From contig SUZH01000004.1 of assembly GCA_015060045.1 (NCBI GenBank), positions 116,620 through 180,619 of the forward strand: DNA of 64,000 nt. Direction: 5' to 3'. Source of the stretch: Rikenellaceae bacterium. GTDB taxonomy: Bacteria; Bacteroidota; Bacteroidia; Bacteroidales; Rikenellaceae. Numbering within the stretch: position 1 is the first letter of the stretch; every line of letters starts with the position of its first letter. Below the pieces are notes generated by a model that ran no database searches, was not told the DNA's origin, and was given only the letters and a program-made list of their open reading frames with translations. This document shows, in pieces, positions 1 to 7,924 of this stretch. Position numbers and translations under genes: made by a program.

Positions 1-309
1 CTTGGTCGTTGTCTTGCCGTTCGAGCCGGCCACGGCCAGGATCGGAATGCCGAGTGCCGTGCGATGCTCGTGGGCCAACTCCTGCAGGGCGGTCAGGACA
101 TCCGGAACCAAAAAATAGCGCTCGTTAACGGCCACCGAAGGGTCGTCCACGACGGCTACGGAAGCCCCCTTTTCGAGCGCCTCGGCGGCAAAACGATTCC
201 CGTCAAACGAGGCTCCGCGCAGGGCAAAAAAGAGCGACCCCGGAGCAATGCTTCGGGTGTCGGTCGATATCTTGCGATACTTTAGGAAAAGTTCGTAAAG
301 TGCAGACAT
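1..309 (-). CDS. murF: MurF, UDP-MurNAc-tripeptide--D-Ala-D-Ala ligase (N-terminal fragment)
   Basis: The reverse strand reads from an ATG at 309 for 103 codons and runs off the left edge. The product begins MSALYELFLKYRKISTDTRS and continues with a GSLFFALRG segment, typical of the Mur ligase N-terminal (UDP-substrate) domain. It reaches the ATP-binding P-loop AGSNGKTTTK at the window edge, the form found in MurF. MurF is a cytoplasmic enzyme that adds D-Ala-D-Ala to the peptidoglycan precursor. It starts 4 bases after the stop of the upstream nucleotidyltransferase gene, so the two are probably cotranscribed. The central and C-terminal domains lie outside the window. Confidence 0.9.
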   Translation of the reverse strand, partial: MSALYELFLKYRKISTDTRSIAPGSLFFALRGASFDGNRFAAEALEKGASVAVVDDPSVAVNERYFLVPDVLTALQELAHEHRTALGIPILAVAGSNGKTTTK

Positions 310-313
310 ATGG

Positions 314-1387
314 TTAAATATGTTTTTCTCCATTATGGAACTTCACCTCGTCGATGAACTTCTTGATCGACTGTTCCTCGCTTCTGGGGCAGATCATCAG
401 CACATCCTCCGTATCGACGACGATATACTCCTTCAGGCCGCTGATAACGGCGATTTTGTCTTTCGGTAATTGCACGATCGACGAACGGGTGTCGTAGAGG
501 TAGCATCCCTCGGCCGGTACGGCATTGGCGTAGCGGTCTTTACGCGAGTGCTGGTAGACCGATCCCCACGTGCCGACGTCGCTCCAGCCAAACTCGCCGC
601 AACGGACGTAGACGTTATCGGCCTTCTCCATCACGCCGTAGTCGATCGAGATGGCGCGACACTCGGCAAAGACCTTCTCGACGGCCATCTCTTCGGCTTC
701 GGTACCCAGTGCAGGCTGCAGGTCCGAGAAGAGTGCGTGGTGCTCGGGAAGATACTTCGCAAAGGCCTCGATAATGGCCTTTACGCTCCACACGAAAATT
801 CCTGAATTCCAGAAAAATTCACCGCATTGGATAAAGGTTTGCGCGAGCTCGAGATTCGGCTTCTCGGTAAAGCACTTAACCTTCGAAAGCAGTTGGTCGT
901 CCGATACCTGAATGTAGCCGTAGCCCGTGTCGGGACGGGTCGGTTTGATACCCACCGTTACGAGCGAACCGCTCTTTGCAGCAAACTCCATGCACTCGCT
1001 GATGATCGTGCGGAACTCCTCCTCACCCAGAATCAGGTGGTCGGCCGGCGTTACGACCATCTCGGCCTCGGGATTCTGCTTCTGCAGCAAGTAGGCGGCG
1101 TAGGCGATGCAGGGGGCCGTGTTACGGCCGATCGGCTCGCAAAGCACCTGGTTTTCGTTCAGCTCGGGAATGTGCTTCAGGACCAACTTCTTGTATTTGC
1201 GGTTCGTTACGACGAGGAAATTCTCCGCAGGAATGAGTTTTGCAAATCGTTCGTAGGTATGGCGAATGAAGGACTTACCCGTCCCTAAAATATCCAAAAA
1301 CTGCTTGGGCATCGACTGACGGCTTCGCGGCCAAAAACGGGCGCCGATACCGCCTGCCATGATGACGCAATATTGCTTGTTTGACAT
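314..1387 (-). CDS. manC: Mannose-1-phosphate guanylyltransferase (GDP-mannose pyrophosphorylase)
   Basis: A cytoplasmic nucleotidyltransferase forming GDP-mannose from GTP and mannose-1-phosphate, for surface glycans. The nucleotide-binding signature AGGIGARFWPRSR followed by PKQF is near the N-terminus, and later segments (EPIGRNTAPCIAYAA, VTPADHLI, CFTEKPN, FFWNSGIFVW, DYGVMEKA, GWSDVGTW) match the family. The length of about 357 residues is the short form without the fused C-terminal isomerase cupin. I chose the ATG at 1387 (MSNKQYCVIMAGG) because the reading frame upstream is not family-like and contains a promoter -7 box at 1419-1426. It is the first gene of a unit with murF. Confidence 0.93.
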   Translation of the reverse strand: MSNKQYCVIMAGGIGARFWPRSRQSMPKQFLDILGTGKSFIRHTYERFAKLIPAENFLVVTNRKYKKLVLKHIPELNENQVLCEPIGRNTAPCIAYAAYLLQKQNPEAEMVVTPADHLILGEEEFRTIISECMEFAAKSGSLVTVGIKPTRPDTGYGYIQVSDDQLLSKVKCFTEKPNLELAQTFIQCGEFFWNSGIFVWSVKAIIEAFAKYLPEHHALFSDLQPALGTEAEEMAVEKVFAECRAISIDYGVMEKADNVYVRCGEFGWSDVGTWGSVYQHSRKDRYANAVPAEGCYLYDTRSSIVQLPKDKIAVISGLKEYIVVDTEDVLMICPRSEEQSIKKFIDEVKFHNGEKHI

Positions 1388-1418
1388 ACGATACACTATA
1401 TTTATGCGTTTGTAAGTA

Positions 1419-1426
1419 CAAAGATA
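1419..1426 (-). promoter_or_regulatory. Bacteroidetes -7 element for the manC-murF unit
   Basis: The reverse strand reads TATCTTTG, a perfect match to TAnnTTTG, about 31 bases before the manC ATG. No clear TTG at the usual -33 position. It lies back to back with the pssA -7 box, so the two promoters are divergent and about 12 bases apart. Confidence 0.6.
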
Positions 1427-1438
1427 AAATCTTTTTTG

Positions 1439-1446
1439 TAACTTTG
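1439..1446 (+). promoter_or_regulatory. Bacteroidetes -7 element for pssA
   Basis: TAACTTTG, a perfect TAnnTTTG, 32 bases before the pssA ATG. A TTG occurs at 1410-1412, but the 26-base spacing is longer than usual. Confidence 0.55.
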
Positions 1447-1478
1447 CCACCTATTAAGAACGAATTTTAACACGAATC

Positions 1479-2186
1479 ATGAAAATACGACTCTTTACGC
1501 TACCGAACTTCATTACGCTGAGCAATCTTTTGTGTGGTGCTCTGGCGATGGTATCGATTTTGGTGAACGGTGACCTCACGACGGCCTTCTGGTTGGTGGT
1601 GGCGGCTGCCGTTTTTGATTTCTTTGATGGCATGGTGGCACGCCTGATGGGTATCAGCGGGCCGCTCGGCGTGCAGCTCGATTCGTTGGCTGATGATATT
1701 TCGTTCGGCCTGGTCCCCTCGGCGGTGCTCTTTTCGCTGTTTCATCGACTCAATGCTCATCTATTGCCCGATTGGGTCGGCTACCTCTGCTTCCTCTTTG
1801 CGGCCTTTGCCGCCCTCCGCTTGGCAAAATTCAACATCGACGAGGAGCAGCATACCGAGTTCCGTGGTCTGCCGACGCCGGCCGCTACGCTCTATGTCAT
1901 GGCGTTGGGCTGGTCGGTCGAGCACGGCGGCCTGATGGCCAATCTGAACCCTTGGGGTGTGTTGATCACAACTGCGGTGTTGGCTGCCTTGATGGTGTCG
2001 AATATCCCGATGTTCTCGCTCAAGTTTAAGGGCTTCGGTTGGAAGGGGAACGAGTTGCGCTACCTCTTTATGGCCTTCTCGTTGGCGCTCCTGCTCGTTT
2101 TTGGCGTGGAGTCCTTTATGCTGATCATCGGTGCCTATATCGCCTTTTCATCGACTTTGGCCGAGCTAAATCGCTCGGAGTCATAA
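1479..2186 (+). CDS. pssA: CDP-diacylglycerol--serine O-phosphatidyltransferase
   Basis: A membrane enzyme joining CDP-diacylglycerol and L-serine to phosphatidylserine, the precursor of phosphatidylethanolamine. The CDP-alcohol phosphatidyltransferase motif DG-x2-AR-x8-G-x3-D-x3-D is intact (D50 G51, A54 R55, G64, D68, D72). The 235 residues carry several hydrophobic segments, starting with IRLFTLPNFITLSNLLCG as in bacterial PssA type II. Its own promoter is just upstream. The -33 box of the next gene begins four bases after its stop codon, so this is probably a single-gene unit. Confidence 0.93.
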   Translation: MKIRLFTLPNFITLSNLLCGALAMVSILVNGDLTTAFWLVVAAAVFDFFDGMVARLMGISGPLGVQLDSLADDISFGLVPSAVLFSLFHRLNAHLLPDWVGYLCFLFAAFAALRLAKFNIDEEQHTEFRGLPTPAATLYVMALGWSVEHGGLMANLNPWGVLITTAVLAALMVSNIPMFSLKFKGFGWKGNELRYLFMAFSLALLLVFGVESFMLIIGAYIAFSSTLAELNRSES

Positions 2187-2189
2187 GTT

Positions 2190-2219
2190 TTGGTATTTTG
2201 AAAATTTTTATTAACTTTG
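2190..2219 (+). promoter_or_regulatory. Promoter of the porin gene
   Basis: TTG at 2190-2192, 19 bases, then TAACTTTG at 2212-2219: full consensus for the Bacteroidetes primary sigma factor. Predicted transcription start is about 20 bases before the porin ATG. Confidence 0.75.
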
Positions 2220-2246
2220 CCGCGGTTTTTAGTCTGCTATTGAGCG

Positions 2247-4388
2247 ATGTTGCGTAAAAATGGTTGGATAGTGCTGTTGATCGGCTGCCTGGTGATGCTG
2301 GGCAGTGGCTCTGTATTTGCTCAGGGTTTCAGTGCACGTGACCTGCAACGAGCCCAGCGAAACGGGCAAGGCACGAACCTCTACGGCTCGAATCCCTACG
2401 AGCAGGTGGAAGGCGAGGGCGAAGAGGGTGCAACCCAGCAGCAGGATACGACCAAGGAGGAGCGCATCAAAAAACCGTTGGAGAGCTACTTCTTCGATGA
2501 TTCGGTGCGTGCACTTCCCAATTTCCGCTGGAACCTTGATGGCCGCTATAACGGTGTGAACATCATTGAGATGGATACGACGCTGACCGATTTCAGAATC
2601 GACTATCCCTTCAACCTGGAGGATGTGGGCGACATCGCGCAGGGTGCGATGGGTCAGACTTCGATGCCGCTGAACTATTTCCGCCGTTCGCAGGATTTTG
2701 ACTTCCTCTTTGCGCAGCCCTACGACGCCTACACCTACACGATGAAGAACGTCCCCTTCTACAACGTGAAGAAGCCGATGACGCGCCTGCACTACATCGA
2801 GTCGGGTCAGAAACGTTTCCGCGAGGAGAATTTTGCCATCATGCATGCCCAAAATATCTCCCCCTCGACGGGCTTTAATGTGGAGTACAAGGCGCGCGGA
2901 ACACGTGGTCAGTACGATTGGCAACGTACGAAAAACCATACGCTTTCGGTGGCCGTAAACCATACGGGACGTCGCTATTCGGTGCATGCCGGTTACTACA
3001 ACAACCACATCGAGCAGCAGGAAAACGGTGGTGTGGTAGGCGAGTGGGCCATTGCCGATACCACGTTCCAGATGCCGTCGGGTGTACCGATGAAGCTGGC
3101 TTCGGCCGAGGCGCAGAACATCTACCGTAACAACGGTTTCTATGTGATGCAGACTTACGGTATTCCGCTGCAGCGCATGACCGATCGCGACTTCTCGATG
3201 GCGGGACTTTCGGCCGTCTATGTGGGTCACGCTTTTGAGTATTCGGCGTGGAGCAAGACCTACCGCGATATCCGAGCCACGTACACCAACGAGCGCGACC
3301 ACCGCGACGAGAATGGCGACTTCGTCTCCTCGACGGGTGAGTACTACAAGGATTGGTTCATCAATCCGCAGCAGACGCGCGACTCGTTGTACGAGCGTCG
3401 CATCTCGAATCGATTCTTCGTGCAGGCCCAGCCGTGGGATCGTAACGGTGTAGTGGGTACGCTCGATGCCGGTGTGGGCATCAACATGCATGCCTACTCG
3501 CAATTTGCCATGGATGACTACCTCTCGGGCAGTTACCAAAAAGTGAAAAAGACCGATTACTTTGTCTATGGCAAGGTGAGCGGCAAGATTAAAAAGTATG
3601 TGAACTGGGATGGTCACGCCGAATTTCATCCCAGCGGATACCGAGGTGGCGATCTGACGGTCGGTGCCAATCTGGCCTTGACGGGCTATCTCGGTGGACG
3701 ACCCCTGATTCTCGAGGGCGGCTTCAAGATGGAGCGCCGCTCGCCATCCTATTGGCAGGAGAATCTTTTCTCGAACCACTTTATGTGGTCCACTCCTTTG
3801 AGTAAGGAGACTGAAACCCGTTTGGAAGCCAAGTTCTCGATCCCGAGCCGCGCCTTTGAGGCCGGTGTGTGGCAGAGTGTGCTGTCGGATCCGATCTACT
3901 ACGGAGCCGATGCCCGCGTTGCCCAGTTCGATGGCGAGGTCTCGCTGACGGGGGTGTATCTACGCAAAGATTTCCGCTTTGGCGGATTTCATTTGGACAA
4001 CAGGGTATTGTTACAGTGGAGTACGGAAGAAGAGATCGTACCGGTTCCCTTGGCAGCTGCCTATCTCTCGTGGTATTACGAGTTTTGGGTAGTGAAGAAT
4101 GTATTGCGTCTGCAGTTGGGTGTCGATGGTCGCTACAATACAAAGTATTATGCGCCCTCCTACAACCCGGCACTGTCGGCCTACTACAACCAGCGCGAAC
4201 TTGAGGTGGGTGAGTATCCCTACCTCGATGCCTTCGTGATGGCCAAGTGGAAGCGTATGCGCATCTTCCTCAAATACCAGCATGTGAACAAGGGCTTGTT
4301 TGGCGAGGGGGCCTACTTCTCGGCCGCAGGCTATCCGCTCAATCCGGGCATGTTCAAGATGGGTATTTCGTGGGGCTTCTATGACTAA
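2247..4388 (+). CDS. Putative outer-membrane porin (Bacteroidetes porin family)
   Basis: A 713-residue protein with an N-terminal signal peptide (a hydrophobic run ending MLGSGSVFAQ). The rest is rich in aromatic and alternating polar/hydrophobic strands, typical of an outer-membrane beta-barrel. Segments such as DTTLTDFRIDYPF, YFRRSQDFDFLFAQPYDAY and YIESGQKRFREENF resemble the Bacteroidetes putative porin family (Pfam Porin_10). The last strands end in MGISWGFYD, close to the aromatic-terminated barrel ending. It likely forms a general diffusion or substrate channel; the substrate is unknown. It has its own consensus promoter and is followed 44 bases later by the lytic transglycosylase gene. 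Confidence 0.8.
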   Translation: MLRKNGWIVLLIGCLVMLGSGSVFAQGFSARDLQRAQRNGQGTNLYGSNPYEQVEGEGEEGATQQQDTTKEERIKKPLESYFFDDSVRALPNFRWNLDGRYNGVNIIEMDTTLTDFRIDYPFNLEDVGDIAQGAMGQTSMPLNYFRRSQDFDFLFAQPYDAYTYTMKNVPFYNVKKPMTRLHYIESGQKRFREENFAIMHAQNISPSTGFNVEYKARGTRGQYDWQRTKNHTLSVAVNHTGRRYSVHAGYYNNHIEQQENGGVVGEWAIADTTFQMPSGVPMKLASAEAQNIYRNNGFYVMQTYGIPLQRMTDRDFSMAGLSAVYVGHAFEYSAWSKTYRDIRATYTNERDHRDENGDFVSSTGEYYKDWFINPQQTRDSLYERRISNRFFVQAQPWDRNGVVGTLDAGVGINMHAYSQFAMDDYLSGSYQKVKKTDYFVYGKVSGKIKKYVNWDGHAEFHPSGYRGGDLTVGANLALTGYLGGRPLILEGGFKMERRSPSYWQENLFSNHFMWSTPLSKETETRLEAKFSIPSRAFEAGVWQSVLSDPIYYGADARVAQFDGEVSLTGVYLRKDFRFGGFHLDNRVLLQWSTEEEIVPVPLAAAYLSWYYEFWVVKNVLRLQLGVDGRYNTKYYAPSYNPALSAYYNQRELEVGEYPYLDAFVMAKWKRMRIFLKYQHVNKGLFGEGAYFSAAGYPLNPGMFKMGISWGFYD

Positions 4389-4432
4389 CGTACTGTTCTG
4401 TACGGGACGAACTGCCCGCAATAGAACATTTT

Positions 4433-5134
4433 ATGCTTAAAAAGACCATTTTGGTCATTCTGTTCGTTCTTGGTCTGACGACCTTGAGCGGTTCTTATGA
4501 CCGCATCGACGCAACAACACGTGAGAACGCCTTGCTTGTCGAGCGAATCGAACCGAATGACAACCTGATGTTGCTCTCCGAGGGTGAGTACAAGATCTCG
4601 GCCTACGACAACATCTTCCGAAACATTTGCGAGCGTGAGGGTATCGATTGGCGTCTGATGTCGGCCATCGCCTATCACGAGTCGCGTTTCATGCCCGATT
4701 TGCGTTCGCCGCGAGGTGCGCGTGGCATGATGCAGATTATGCCCCATGTGGCCCGTCAGTTTGAGGTCACGGTGGAGGCGCTTGACGATCCGGCTACCAA
4801 CATTCGCGTAGCCAACAAGTTGATGAATATGCTCGATAAGATGATGCGTATTCCTGCCGAGGTCTCGGCCGAGGATCGTTTGAGTTTGATTTTGGCGGCT
4901 TATAACAGCGGTATCGGACACGTAGCCGATGCCCGCCGTCTGGCAAAGGCACATGGCGAGAATCCCAACTCGTGGGAGTCGGTGGCTCGCTATTTGGAAC
5001 TGAAGGCCGATCCGGCCTATTACGAGCACGAGGTGGTGAAGTACGGCCGCTTCTCGGGATCGCGACAGACGATTGCTTACGTGAAAAATGTGCGCGACCG
5101 TTACAACCGCTATTGCAGCCGCGTAGCTCGTTAA
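4433..5134 (+). CDS. Lytic transglycosylase (SLT domain, MltF/Slt-like)
   Basis: A 233-residue exported protein with an N-terminal hydrophobic signal (KKTILVILFVLGLTTLSGS). The SLT catalytic domain spans about residues 60-200: AIAYHESRF supplies the catalytic Glu (residue 83), followed by SPRGARGMMQIMP and LAAYNSGIGHVADARRLA, the three characteristic motifs. It cleaves the MurNAc-GlcNAc bond of peptidoglycan with anhydro-MurNAc formation. It lacks the N-terminal substrate-binding-protein-like domain of MltF. It lies 15 bases before a UpxY-type antiterminator, which is probably cotranscribed. Confidence 0.88.
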   Translation: MLKKTILVILFVLGLTTLSGSYDRIDATTRENALLVERIEPNDNLMLLSEGEYKISAYDNIFRNICEREGIDWRLMSAIAYHESRFMPDLRSPRGARGMMQIMPHVARQFEVTVEALDDPATNIRVANKLMNMLDKMMRIPAEVSAEDRLSLILAAYNSGIGHVADARRLAKAHGENPNSWESVARYLELKADPAYYEHEVVKYGRFSGSRQTIAYVKNVRDRYNRYCSRVAR

Positions 5135-5149
5135 AAAAAGGAACAACGT

Positions 5150-5683
5150 ATGGAGTCGGAACAGCAAGAGGAGTTGGTATGGTTTGCAATGCGAGCCACC
5201 TACCGCCGCGAGATGATCGCGAAGCGGGCACTCGAGGATCGCTCGATCGAGAGCTTTGTTCCGATGCGTTATGAATTGAAGCTTCAGGGTGGACGCCGTC
5301 GACGGGTACTCGTGCCGGCGATCCATAACCTGATCTTCGTTCATGCCGCCCCCAAGCACCTGCAACAAGTCAAGACCCACCTTCCCTATCTGCAATACAT
5401 GATTCGTAAGGGTGGTGAGAAGATCCTCGTCCCCGATGAACAGATGCGTCGTTTTATCGCCGTCACGGAGGATTTGGATGAGGGACTGACCTATTACAAC
5501 CCCGAGGAGTTGAGGCTCGAAAAGGGACAACGCGTGAAGATTCACGGCGGCCCGTGTGACGAGCAGGAGGGTGTGCTGGTGAAGGTTCCGGGCTTCCGCT
5601 CACGACGCGTGGTGGTGGCTATTGAGGGTGTTATGGCGGTGGCGTTGGCAACCGTCAAACCCGAACAATTGGAAGTGCTGTAA
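5150..5683 (+). CDS. UpxY/NusG-like transcription antiterminator
   Basis: A 177-residue protein beginning with a NusG N-terminal domain (ELVWFAMRATYRREMIAKRA, then residues of the form ESFVPMRYELK). It ends with a KOW-type segment (LEKGQRVKIHGGPCDEQEGVLVKVPG). This is the layout of Bacteroides UpxY proteins, specialised NusG paralogues that let RNA polymerase read through long capsule operons. No capsule or glycosyltransferase operon follows here: transcription ends at a strong hairpin about 18 bases downstream. Its target is therefore elsewhere in the genome or unknown. Confidence 0.85.
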   Translation: MESEQQEELVWFAMRATYRREMIAKRALEDRSIESFVPMRYELKLQGGRRRRVLVPAIHNLIFVHAAPKHLQQVKTHLPYLQYMIRKGGEKILVPDEQMRRFIAVTEDLDEGLTYYNPEELRLEKGQRVKIHGGPCDEQEGVLVKVPGFRSRRVVVAIEGVMAVALATVKPEQLEVL

Positions 5684-5700
5684 GCAAGGTATATGTGTGA

Positions 5701-5734
5701 AAAAAGGATTCGACGGGAAAGTCGGATCCTTTTT
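5701..5734. terminator. Bidirectional intrinsic terminator between upxY and the pectate-lyase gene
   Basis: A 14-bp stem (5701-5714 with 5721-5734, one G-U pair), a 6-base loop and A/T tracts on both sides. It can end transcription of the + strand transglycosylase-upxY unit and of the - strand pectate-lyase gene. Confidence 0.85.
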
Positions 5735-5755
5735 TTATGGTGGTGCGTGTAATAC

Positions 5756-7819
5756 CTACTTTTGTCCTGCTCCGTTGTCGGCAGCAAAGGGAGCTGAGGC
5801 GTAGCCCTCCATTTTACCTACACCCGCGCCCGCGCGTACGATAGCGGCTACCTCCGAGGCAGGGTTGTGGGGGTAGGTGTACGTAGGTGCGAAGTCGGCA
5901 TAGACGAGCGGCGTCGAGAGTTTCTCCTTGTTGTAGGCCTTCCACTCCACGTTCGTGAAGGGGTAGGGGTCGGAGGCGTTCGAGGGGATGTTCGTGTATG
6001 CATTATCCGCAGCATAGAGGTATCCCGCTACGCTACCCGTGAGGTTCGACACCCACGATGAGCCGCTCTTCTTGGCGGGGAAGGTGCAGATGTCGGTCGG
6101 CAGGTGGACATTGTCGAAGGCGTTGTGCTCGACCAGCACCATCGCGCCATAGGCACTACCCACGCCGTAGGTCGTACAACCGTTGTAGAAGTTGTTGTAG
6201 ACGTGCACCTTGCCAAAACGAACGCGCGGATGGCGCGACGAGGAGCCGTCGAAGAAGTTGTGGTGGAAGGTGGCGGTGATGGCTGCATCCTCCGTGGCGG
6301 AGTTCGAGTGACCCACGAGGCTCGACTTCTGCGTCTTGATGTAGTGGCACCACGACACGGTCACGCCACTCGTGGCGTGGGTAATGTCGCATGAACCATC
6401 CTCGTAGTCCTTCTCCTGGTTCACTGACTCGAAGGTGCAGTGATCGACCCAGACGTTTTTGCTCTCCTGCATCGAGATGCCGTCCGCGCCGTTGTCGGCC
6501 TTTGGCATGACGATGTAGATATTACGAAGGATGATATTTTCAGCCTCGTTGAGGAAGAACCCGACGTTTTGCATCTTGAACGAGTCGGTGCCGTAGATCG
6601 TGATGTTGCTCGTGCGCTTGATATCGAACCAGGGGCTGCCCGAATCACGGCCATCCGAGGCGGTAAAGGTGCCACTGAGCCATACGATGGCCGGGGTGGT
6701 CGATTTGTTCTTCTCGCGCAATTTCAGCCAGTCGCGGAAAGCCGTGCCCGAATTGAAGTGGTGGGTGTTGGCGGCCGTAGCCCCTGCGCCACCCGTCGTC
6801 TGCGCACCGTAGCCGTAGCACTGCGTGGCATCTACTTCGCCCGTTGCAATGGCACAACGCACGGTCAGCGTAGCGAGCTTCAGCAGGGCGGTTGAGGTCG
6901 AGGCGTAGAGGGTAATCTCACCCTCGCTACTGTAGCTCGGTGCGGTAATTGTAACTGCCGTGTCGCTCACCTGCACGGCCCACCCTGCGGGTCGCTCGAT
7001 GGCGATCTCGGTAATGCCTTGCTGCTTGAGGGCAAAACTGCGCGTTTCACTCGGTTTGAATTGCTCCACCTGTTCGGCTGTCAGCTCAAAGAGGATACCT
7101 CCGACGATCGGCAACGAAAGGCTTTCGCCCGTAATCAGTTCGATCTGCAAAACTTGCCCATCCGCCGACACCTCAGCCTTCGAGAAGTAGCCAACGGGCA
7201 TCTTCGAGGGGTCGGCTACGATCGGTCGGCCGTTTTCGCTTAGGATCCGTTGCGGGCCGTTTCCGTCCCCAAGGTCGATGGTCCAAAATCCTTGTGCATC
7301 CACGCCGAGTGTCGGGGCCTTGCCCGCCGCGCCGTCACTACCGGCATCACCCGTTTCGCCCTTCGTGCCAAGACCCTGGACGGGCTTTCCCGTGGGGTCG
7401 AGGAGAAGCGTCCAACTTTTGCCCGCATCGTAGGAGATATACCAATAGCCGTCGGTCGGGTCGATCTTCAGGAGCGGCATCTCGATCTTGCCCGCTTCGC
7501 CCGCAGTACCCGTCGTGCCAGTATCACCCGTGGCCCCCTTCGCACCCGAGGAGAGGGTGTAGCTCGTGCCGTCGTTATAGGTGATTCGTATCGCGCCATC
7601 CAGTTCGCTGACAGCGGTAATGTAACGAGCACCCTGCATGGCCGCAACGAGCGACGCGTAGCTCCGTAGATCGCTGTTGATTCCCTGTACGGCCTGCTCC
7701 ACGGCGGCGATGCGCTCCTGAAGGGCGCGAAGGTCGTTTTTGAGGGCGGAATCGTCGTATGAGTCGGCGCAACCCGTGATAAGGAGCGCGGTCAACAGGA
7801 GGGCAAGAAAACGGTTCAT
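5756..7819 (-). CDS. Secreted pectate-lyase-like (PL1 family) lipoprotein with DUF4988 and collagen-like stalk
   Basis: A 687-residue lipoprotein: signal peptide and lipobox LITG|C (Cys17), then a short coiled coil (about residues 25-55) and a DUF4988-like segment (YITAVSELDGAIRITYNDG). Two Gly-x-y collagen-like runs follow (GAKGATGDTGTTGTAGEAG and GTKGETGDAGSDGAAGKAP), then a linker. The C-terminal half (about 330-687) is a right-handed parallel beta-helix of the pectate lyase PL1 type with NVWVDHCTF, VTVSWCHYIKTQKSSLVGHS and SRHPRVRFGKVHVYNNFYNG. It probably cleaves a uronic-acid polymer at the cell surface. No SusC/SusD pair or other pectin gene adjoins it. It has its own promoter and a shared terminator. 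Confidence 0.87.
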   Translation of the reverse strand: MNRFLALLLTALLITGCADSYDDSALKNDLRALQERIAAVEQAVQGINSDLRSYASLVAAMQGARYITAVSELDGAIRITYNDGTSYTLSSGAKGATGDTGTTGTAGEAGKIEMPLLKIDPTDGYWYISYDAGKSWTLLLDPTGKPVQGLGTKGETGDAGSDGAAGKAPTLGVDAQGFWTIDLGDGNGPQRILSENGRPIVADPSKMPVGYFSKAEVSADGQVLQIELITGESLSLPIVGGILFELTAEQVEQFKPSETRSFALKQQGITEIAIERPAGWAVQVSDTAVTITAPSYSSEGEITLYASTSTALLKLATLTVRCAIATGEVDATQCYGYGAQTTGGAGATAANTHHFNSGTAFRDWLKLREKNKSTTPAIVWLSGTFTASDGRDSGSPWFDIKRTSNITIYGTDSFKMQNVGFFLNEAENIILRNIYIVMPKADNGADGISMQESKNVWVDHCTFESVNQEKDYEDGSCDITHATSGVTVSWCHYIKTQKSSLVGHSNSATEDAAITATFHHNFFDGSSSRHPRVRFGKVHVYNNFYNGCTTYGVGSAYGAMVLVEHNAFDNVHLPTDICTFPAKKSGSSWVSNLTGSVAGYLYAADNAYTNIPSNASDPYPFTNVEWKAYNKEKLSTPLVYADFAPTYTYPHNPASEVAAIVRAGAGVGKMEGYASAPFAADNGAGQK

Positions 7820-7857
7820 AGGTCAAATTTTATTGGGCGAAATGCACTTCTAATTTT

Positions 7858-7887
7858 CAAAGATACACAAAAAAATCACCGCACCAA
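7858..7887 (-). promoter_or_regulatory. Promoter of the pectate-lyase gene
   Basis: On the reverse strand, TTG (7887-7885), 19 bases, then TATCTTTG (7865-7858): full consensus. The -33 box lies in the loop of the terminator of the upstream peptidase gene. Confidence 0.75.
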
Positions 7888-7904
7888 AGTCGGGCGCGGT
7901 GATT
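7874..7904 (-). terminator. Terminator of the S9 peptidase gene
   Basis: Perfect 9-bp GC-rich stem (7874-7882 with 7896-7904), 13-base loop, followed on the reverse strand by a run of seven T. It sits 20 bases after the peptidase stop codon. Confidence 0.85.
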
Positions 7905-7924
7905 TACGTGTTTTTTAGCCTTGT

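Noticed and set aside
2229..3779. Long open frame on the - strand opposite the porin gene
   Set aside because: It lies entirely antisense to a gene with a signal peptide, barrel patterning and its own promoter. Its sequence is rich in His/Arg with no family motif, as expected from a shadow frame at this GC content.
5695..5755. Leader of a capsule operon after UpxY
   Set aside because: The gap contains only a strong bidirectional terminator, and the next gene is convergent.
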